Assembly (NCBI RefSeq): GCF_023195885.1
Contig: NZ_JALPKO010000010.1
Location: forward strand, 36,665 to 100,664
Reading direction: 5' to 3'
DNA length: 64,000 nt
Source of the DNA: Methylonatrum kenyense
GTDB lineage: Bacteria > Pseudomonadota > Gammaproteobacteria > Nitrococcales > Aquisalimonadaceae
Below, piece after piece: positions 59,246 through 64,000 of the stretch. Positions within the stretch are counted from its first letter, which is position 1. Each line of letters begins with the position of its first letter. The position numbers and the translations under genes are program-made. The notes under the pieces were generated by a model that was not told the origin of the DNA, made no database searches, and saw only the letters and a list, made by a program, of their open reading frames with translations.

Positions 59246-59811
59246 GGCGGGCCGTCCCCGTTGGGGCCGAGCAGCCGCAGCCGGCCAAGGCTGTTCAACT
59301 GCACGCGCCAGGACCCCTCGCCGGCGCGCGAATCCTGCCAGTGCAGTTCGAGTTCCGCCGGCGAGGACTCGCCGGAGGAAAGCAGCAGCAAGGTCGGTGC
59401 GTTCGACTGTCGGCCGTTGTCCCCGCCGCGGCGTTCGCCCCGCGGCTGCCGCTCCTCGCGCTCCCAGTCCAGGCGGACATCGTCCGGCAGACGATGAGGC
59501 CGGAAGATCCGGTCGCCCTCGCCGCCATACGGCTGCCACTCGCCGGCCTCCAGACGGACGAAGGCGTAGCCGTCCTCTTCCAGCACCAGGCCGAATTCCC
59601 GACTCTGGATGATGGCGGTTTCCATCGCCATGTCGAGTACCGCGACCAGCCGCTGGGCCTCGCGTTCCAGCCGGGGATCACCGCCGAGCGACAAGCGGGT
59701 GACCGCCAGGCTGGTGATGATGGCGATCAGCACCAGCACCACCAGCAGCTCGATCAGGGTGAAGCCGCGGCAGCGTCGCTCAATCAAGGTCGAGGTTGCT
59801 GATCTCCGCAT
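59242..59811 (-). CDS. gspH: Type II secretion minor pseudopilin H
   Basis: 189 residues from ATG 59811, inside the end of gspG; a TTG at 59787, overlapping the gspG stop, would give a shorter leader MIERRCRGFTLIELL. The prepilin signal is CRGFTLIELLVVLVLIAIIT. DMAMETAIIQSREFGLVLEE and the beta domain follow. The C-terminal half is unusually rich in Arg and Gly (REERQPRGERRGG). It caps the main pseudopilus below the I-J-K tip. Confidence 0.93.
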   Translation of the reverse strand: MRRSATSTLIERRCRGFTLIELLVVLVLIAIITSLAVTRLSLGGDPRLEREAQRLVAVLDMAMETAIIQSREFGLVLEEDGYAFVRLEAGEWQPYGGEGDRIFRPHRLPDDVRLDWEREERQPRGERRGGDNGRQSNAPTLLLLSSGESSPAELELHWQDSRAGEGSWRVQLNSLGRLRLLGPNGDGPP

Positions 59812-60244
59812 TCTCACCCTCGCCGCCCGGACGGCCGTCGGCACCATAGGTGTAGACCCGGACGCGTTCGCCCTGGTTGTCCGGCGCGCGGTACTGGTAC
59901 TCGCCACCCCAGGGGTCGCTGGGCAGGCTGCGCATGTAGCCACCGGATTTCCAGTTGCGCGGTTCCGGCGGCGAGCTGGGCCGTTCGACCAGCGCCCGCA
60001 GGCCCTGGTCGGTGGTCGGATAGCGGAAATTGTCCATGCGATACATCTCGAGCGCGTTTTCGATGGCGCGGATGTCATGTTCCGCCTTGGTGATCCGCGC
60101 GCGCTCGGGGTTGTCCATGATGTTGGGCACGGCGAAGGCGACCAGGATCCCCAGGATCACCACCACCACCATGACCTCGATCAGCGTAAAACCGCGCTGC
60201 AACGCGGCACCTGATCGACGGGAAAAACGGGATAGGGGTTGCAT
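59780..60244 (-). CDS. gspG: Type II secretion major pseudopilin
   Basis: 154 residues. The leader ends at Gly18 (LQRGFTLIEVMVVVVILGIL), Glu23 is at +5. YRMDNFRYPTTDQGLRALVE and the calcium-site region YMRSLPSDPWGGEYQYRAPD are the GspG signature. It forms the pseudopilus shaft and must be made in far higher amounts than the ATPase and platform proteins. A 118-base gap with a strong inverted repeat separates it from gspF. Confidence 0.96.
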   Translation of the reverse strand: MQPLSRFSRRSGAALQRGFTLIEVMVVVVILGILVAFAVPNIMDNPERARITKAEHDIRAIENALEMYRMDNFRYPTTDQGLRALVERPSSPPEPRNWKSGGYMRSLPSDPWGGEYQYRAPDNQGERVRVYTYGADGRPGGEGENAEISNLDLD

Positions 60245-60272
60245 GGAAGGCCTCGTTTACTGAAATACATGG

Positions 60273-60356
60273 AAAAACGTTTTACGTTTAAGGTGTTACG
60301 TTTTAGGTGTATGCCGGCGAAATTCGTAAAACCTAAAACGTTAAACCTTAGACGTG
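60273..60356 (+). repeat. AT-rich AAAACGT motif (copy 3)
   Basis: AAAACGTTTTACGTTTAAGG, TGTTACGTTTTAGGTGTATG and CGTAAAACCTAAAACGTTAA. Same vocabulary as the sequences around rdgC. Confidence 0.65.
60298..60341. promoter_or_regulatory. Inverted repeat between gspF and gspG
   Basis: ACGTTTTAGGT (60298-60308) and ACCTAAAACGT (60331-60341) are perfect 11-base arms around a 22-base loop. Imperfect pairing extends about 14 bases outward. In the transcript it lies after the gspF stop and 53 bases before the gspG start, so it could stop transcription partly or protect processed gspG mRNA. Confidence 0.5.
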
Positions 60357-60362
60357 CCTGAA

Positions 60363-61589
60363 TTACGCTACCAACTGATTCAGTTCGAATATTGGCAGCA
60401 GGATTGCCAGTACGATGACCAGTACGATGCCGCCCATGATCAGGATCAGCAGCGGCTCGAACACGGCCAGGACTGTCGCAATAATACCCTGTACCTCGCG
60501 TTCCTGGTTGACCGCCGCGCGGTCGAGCATCTGTTCCAGCTTGCCGCTGTTCTCGCCACTGGCCACCAGATGCAGCAGCATGGGCGGGAACTGGCCGCTG
60601 TGCTCCAGCGCGCGGCTGATGCCGGAGCCTTCGCGGACGCGGGCGGCGGCGTCGCGTACCGCATGGCGCATCGGCAGGTTGCTCATCACCTCGGCGGAGA
60701 TCCGCATGGCATCGAGTACCGCCACCCCGCTGCTGGCCAGGATGCTGAACGTGTGGGCGAAGCGGGCCGCATTCATGCTGCGGGTCAGGCGCGCGATCAG
60801 CGGCAGCTGCAGCAGGACGCGATGGACCTGCAGGCGAAAGCCGTCCCGCCGCATGCCCTGCGCGAAGCCGAGGAGCAGCAGGGCCAGTCCGGCCAGCAGC
60901 CAGACACCCTGGGCGCGCAGGAAATCGCTCACCGCGATCAGGCCCTGGGTCAGCCGGGGCAGCTCCTGGCCCACGGTCAGGAACACCTCGGTGACCTGCG
61001 GCACCACGTATGTCAGCAGCAGCACCACCACAAGAACCGCGACGATCACCAGTCCGGCCGGATAAAACAGGGCCAGTTGGACCTTCTGCTGCATCTGCTG
61101 GCGGCTGTCGGTGTACTCGGCCAGCCGTTCCAGCACCTGGTCGAGGTGCCCGGTCTGCTCGCCGGCGGCCACGGTGGCCCGGTACAGCTCGGGGAAGGCG
61201 CCGGGGTACAGCGCCAGGCCATCGGCCATCGAATGACCCTCCATGACCCGCGCGCGCACCGCGGTCAGCATATTCCGGATGCGGGCTTTCTCGGTCTGTT
61301 GCGCGGTGGCGCGCAGCGCTTCCTCCAGCGGCAGCCCGGAGCCGATCAGGGTTGCCAGCTGGCGGGTCAGCAGGGCCAGTTCCCCGGCGGATGCCCGGCC
61401 CCGGGAAAACAGGGCCCCGGGGCGGCGTCCGGCGGCCCGCGCCTGGCGCGGCGCCAGTTCGTCCACCGTCAGCGGAATCCAGCCCTTGTCTCGCAGTTGC
61501 TGGCGAACCTGGCGGGCGGTATCGCCCTCCAGCGTGCCTTTCAGCTCCTTGCCGCCGGCGTCCAGTGCGGAATATTCGAAGGCGCTCAT
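60363..61589 (-). CDS. gspF: Type II secretion inner-membrane platform protein F
   Basis: 408 residues from ATG 61589. MSAFEYSALDAGGKELKGTL is the usual start. Two T2SSF domains (~70-195 and ~275-395), each with GLPLEEALRATAQQ-like or ILASSGVAVLDAMRISAEV segments, flank three membrane helices. The C-terminus has MIGG-like LLILIMGGIVLVIVLAILLP. It holds the pseudopilus base and contacts GspE. Confidence 0.95.
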   Translation of the reverse strand: MSAFEYSALDAGGKELKGTLEGDTARQVRQQLRDKGWIPLTVDELAPRQARAAGRRPGALFSRGRASAGELALLTRQLATLIGSGLPLEEALRATAQQTEKARIRNMLTAVRARVMEGHSMADGLALYPGAFPELYRATVAAGEQTGHLDQVLERLAEYTDSRQQMQQKVQLALFYPAGLVIVAVLVVVLLLTYVVPQVTEVFLTVGQELPRLTQGLIAVSDFLRAQGVWLLAGLALLLLGFAQGMRRDGFRLQVHRVLLQLPLIARLTRSMNAARFAHTFSILASSGVAVLDAMRISAEVMSNLPMRHAVRDAAARVREGSGISRALEHSGQFPPMLLHLVASGENSGKLEQMLDRAAVNQEREVQGIIATVLAVFEPLLILIMGGIVLVIVLAILLPIFELNQLVA

Positions 61590-61599
61590 CGCTGTTGCG

Positions 61600-63165
61600 T
61601 CATTCCAGGTCCAGCGGTGCGGTGTCCTCCACCGTGACGCGCAGGACTTCCTCCAGTGTGGTTTCGCCGGCAAGCACACGCCGGACGCCATCCTGGCGCA
61701 GGCTCGGCGTCTGCATCCGGGCGTGGCGTTCGATCTCCTGTTCGGCGACGCCGTCGTGGATCATCGTTCGCAGCCGATCATCCACCACCACAAGTTCAAA
61801 GATGCCACCGCGGCCGCGGTAGCCGCTGTGATTGCAGTGCGCACAACTGCCCGCATGAAACAGGGTTGGCGGTTGCGCGGGGTGAACGCCCAGGACCTCG
61901 CAATCCCGCTCATTGGCGGTGTAGGGCACGCGACAGTGGGTGCAGAGCATGCGCACCAGCCGCTGCGACATCATGCCCACCAGGCTGGAGGCCATCAGGA
62001 ATGGTTCGACCCCCATGTCGCGCAGGCGGCTGACCGCGCCGACGGCGGTGTTGGTGTGCAGAGTGGATAGCACCAGATGGCCGGTGAGCGAGGCCTGGAC
62101 CGCGATCTCGGCGGTCTCCAGGTCGCGAATCTCGCCGACCATGACCACGTCCGGGTCCTGGCGCAGGATCGCGCGCAGCCCCCGCGCGAACGTCATGTCG
62201 ACCTTGCTGTTGACCTGGGTCTGGCCGATGCCTTCGAGGTAGTACTCGATCGGGTCCTCGACCGTGAGGATGCTGCGGCTGGCGTCGTTTAGCCGGGTCA
62301 GCGCACCGTACAGCGTGGTGGTCTTGCCCGAGCCGGTGGGGCCGGTGACCAGCAGGATGCCATGCGGCTTGTGGATCAGCGCATTGATCTGTTCGCTGAG
62401 CTTCTCCGGCATGCCCAGATGCGACAGATCCAGGCGGCCGGCCTGCTTGTCCAGCAGGCGCATCACGACCCGCTCCCCATGTCCGGAAGGCAGGGTGGAG
62501 ACCCGCACGTCCACCGCGCGGCCGGCGATCCGCAGACCGATGCGGCCGTCCTGGGGCAGTCGTTTCTCGGCGATGTCCAGCCGCGCCATGACCTTGACCC
62601 GCGAGATCAGCAGCGGTGCCATGACCCGCGGTGGTTCGAGTACCTGACGCAACACGCCATCGACACGGAAGCGCACCAGCAGGCGGTTTTCGAACGGCTC
62701 GATATGGATATCGGAGGCGTTTTCCTTGATTGCCTCGGTGAGCATGGCATTGATCAGCCGGATGATGGGCGCATCATCCTCGCTTTCCAGCAGATCCTCC
62801 GGTTCCGGCAGGCTGTCGGCGATGCTCGACAGGTCCATGTCCTCGCCGATGTCCTCGACCATCTGCGCGGCCTCGCCTGTGCCGCGCTCGTAACTGCGCT
62901 GCAGCAGCCGCTCAAACTCGGCGTTATCGACCCGCTTCAGGCGCATCGGCCGGCCCAGCAGGCGGCGCAACTCGCTCAGGCTCTGGCGGCTCACGCCCGG
63001 CCGGAAACAGACTTCAATACTGCCTTCCTGCAGGCCGCAGACAATCAGGCCATGACGGCGGGCAAAGGCAAATGAAGGCCGTCGCACCGGCTGACTTTCG
63101 GTCTGGTCGACCTCAATGCGTGTGGCTGCATCGGACTCGGGCAGCATGGTGGGGTCGGTGGCCAT
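61600..63165 (-). CDS. gspE: Type II secretion ATPase E
   Basis: 521 residues. Walker [19 protein letters not shown], the Asp box [20 protein letters not shown], Walker [21 protein letters not shown] and the His box [13 protein letters not shown] are all present. A four-cysteine zinc site (CTHC...CAHC) lies near residue 440. It powers pseudopilus growth from the cytoplasm. It starts overlapping gspD by one base and ends 10 bases before gspF. Confidence 0.96.
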   Translation of the reverse strand: MATDPTMLPESDAATRIEVDQTESQPVRRPSFAFARRHGLIVCGLQEGSIEVCFRPGVSRQSLSELRRLLGRPMRLKRVDNAEFERLLQRSYERGTGEAAQMVEDIGEDMDLSSIADSLPEPEDLLESEDDAPIIRLINAMLTEAIKENASDIHIEPFENRLLVRFRVDGVLRQVLEPPRVMAPLLISRVKVMARLDIAEKRLPQDGRIGLRIAGRAVDVRVSTLPSGHGERVVMRLLDKQAGRLDLSHLGMPEKLSEQINALIHKPHGILLVTGPTGSGKTTTLYGALTRLNDASRSILTVEDPIEYYLEGIGQTQVNSKVDMTFARGLRAILRQDPDVVMVGEIRDLETAEIAVQASLTGHLVLSTLHTNTAVGAVSRLRDMGVEPFLMASSLVGMMSQRLVRMLCTHCRVPYTANERDCEVLGVHPAQPPTLFHAGSCAHCNHSGYRGRGGIFELVVVDDRLRTMIHDGVAEQEIERHARMQTPSLRQDGVRRVLAGETTLEEVLRVTVEDTAPLDLE

Positions 63166-64000
63166 CAGTTTGCCCGACCCTCCAGTTCGGCGAAGGGCAC
63201 CGGCAACTCGGCCCGTTCCAGTGGCGGCAGCGATGGCGCACGCTCGCCCGGCAGTCCGCTGATGCCGCGCTGTTGTTGCTCCATCTGTCGGGCGCGCATG
63301 AAATTATACTTGCGGCTGGTGAGGTCGTCGGAAACGGCGCGATCGCGGACGATGGTCGGTTGCATGAACACCATCAGGTTGCGTTTGGTGAGACTGGAGG
63401 AGCGGTAGCGGAACAGCTCGCCGAGCAGCGGAATCGAGCCCAGCCCAGGCACCCGCTGCTCGCGTTCTTCCAGGTCGTCGTCCATCAGCCCACCGAGCGC
63501 GATGACCTGGCCGTCGTCGACCAGCACATTGGTGCGGATGGTCCGCCGGTTGGTGGTGATCAGTCCGGTCTCGCCGCCGTCGCCGGCCACGTTGGAGGCC
63601 TCCTGCTCGATCTCCAGCAGAATCGCGTCGCCCTCGTTGATTTGCGGTTTGATCTTGAGAATGATGCCGACGTCCTCGCGGTTGATGGTCTGGAACGGAT
63701 TGGCAACGTTGCGTCCCTCCTGGCTGAACTGGCCGGTGACGAAGGGCCTATTCTCGGCGACCCGGATTTCCGCCTCCTGGTTGTCCAGTGTGACCAGCGA
63801 GGGTGTCGACAGGATGTTGGTGTCCTGATCTTCGGCCAGGGCACGGATGAAGGCACCGAAGCGCACCCGGCTGTCCAGGTCACCGACCACGACGCTGGCG
63901 CCTTCGCCGATCTGGGGTTGGGCCGAATCCAGCGTCAGCAGCGAGCCGATGCTGGTGCCGACTCCGGCGAAATTCGTCACACCGGCAACGCCGCTGCCGT
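63165..64000 (-). CDS. gspD: Type II secretion secretin D (C-terminal part; 5' end outside the window)
   Basis: About 278 residues are visible and the frame is open to the window edge. [60 protein letters not shown] and [15 protein letters not shown] are the secretin domain that forms the outer-membrane channel. A C-terminal S-domain (after about 63400) would bind a pilotin lipoprotein. The start at 63980 is internal; residues SGVAG precede it in the same frame. gspC, if present, would lie beyond the window. Confidence 0.95.
   Translation of the reverse strand, partial: GSGVAGVTNFAGVGTSIGSLLTLDSAQPQIGEGASVVVGDLDSRVRFGAFIRALAEDQDTNILSTPSLVTLDNQEAEIRVAENRPFVTGQFSQEGRNVANPFQTINREDVGIILKIKPQINEGDAILLEIEQEASNVAGDGGETGLITTNRRTIRTNVLVDDGQVIALGGLMDDDLEEREQRVPGLGSIPLLGELFRYRSSSLTKRNLMVFMQPTIVRDRAVSDDLTSRKYNFMRARQMEQQQRGISGLPGERAPSLPPLERAELPVPFAELEGRAN

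Noticed and set aside
1-64000. tRNA, rRNA, known riboswitch or phage attachment site
   Set aside because: I saw no cloverleaf with a typical T-arm, no rRNA-like conserved stretch and no integrase gene. A covariance search would be needed to exclude small RNAs.

Overview
The window is chromosomal DNA from a GC-rich gammaproteobacterium. Supporting genes are a two-headed glnE, rdgC, the divergent tesA/ybbA-ybbP set, nudE-cysQ, msbA, waaF-waaG-waaP and a type II secretion operon in the order gspD-E-F-G-H-I-J-K-L-M-N. The repeat content, with hundreds of bases of REP-like palindromes between genes, recalls Pseudomonas-like or Chromatiales/Ectothiorhodospiraceae-like genomes. No rRNA, tRNA, plasmid or phage gene was seen, so genus cannot be fixed.

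Layout. 0-3.7 kb: a membrane protein and two LicD-like genes in one overlapping operon. 4.08-5.7 kb: an AT-rich three-gene cassette led by a TIGR04255-type protein. 5.9-8.9 kb: surface-glycan genes (GT4 glycosyltransferase, epimerase, initiating phosphoglycosyl transferase). 9.1-11.9 kb: a toxin-antitoxin patch (decayed nucleotidyltransferase/HEPN pair, vapBC, Phd/PIN pair) within repeats. 12.2-16.3 kb: glnE-ilvE-zinc-finger protein. 16.5-37.8 kb: a large LPS/glycan region with a nucleotide-sugar dehydrogenase and epimerase, four GT4/GT2 glycosyltransferases (waaG included), three GT9 enzymes (waaF included), two sulfotransferases, msbA, an O-antigen ligase-like protein, an FkbM methyltransferase and four kinase-like proteins (waaP included). 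37.8-46.5 kb: dxs, purEK, rdgC, tesA, ybbA-ybbP. 46.6-54.6 kb: MaoC protein, DUF432-MscS pair, fabI, MaoC/phosphotransacetylase-acetate kinase, DUF2007, cysQ, nudE and a small secreted protein. 54.7-64 kb: the general secretion operon, with gspD cut by the window end.

How the genes fit together. Dehydrogenase and epimerase genes would make a uronic-acid sugar nucleotide. Glycosyltransferases, ligase and MsbA would build and export LPS. WaaP-type kinases would phosphorylate the core and the sulfotransferases would sulfate a glycan. CysQ, elsewhere in the window, removes the PAP that sulfotransfer releases. In Pseudomonas, glnE-ilvE is directly followed by waaF-C-G-P. Here about 18 kb of variable glycan genes lies between these blocks.

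Repeats are the most distinctive part. There are (A) inverted REP pairs around a CGCTGCGCTTAATGCACCCTAC-like core; (B) a GTAGGAGCC...GGCGAT REP family; (C) a 193-base composite of REP, two 17-base-period TTCGGACA repeats and inverted REP, in two full copies and one truncated copy; (D) a transposase-less element with terminal inverted repeats (AGGGAAA...CTGATC), one copy of which carries composite C inside it and another of which looks like the same element after an exact 157-base deletion; (E) an AT-rich AACGTTTTA stem motif in three intergenic spots; and (F) a 450-base palindromic island between waaP and a neighbouring kinase gene. One D copy supplies the stop codon of purK and another fills the whole fabI-phosphotransacetylase gap.
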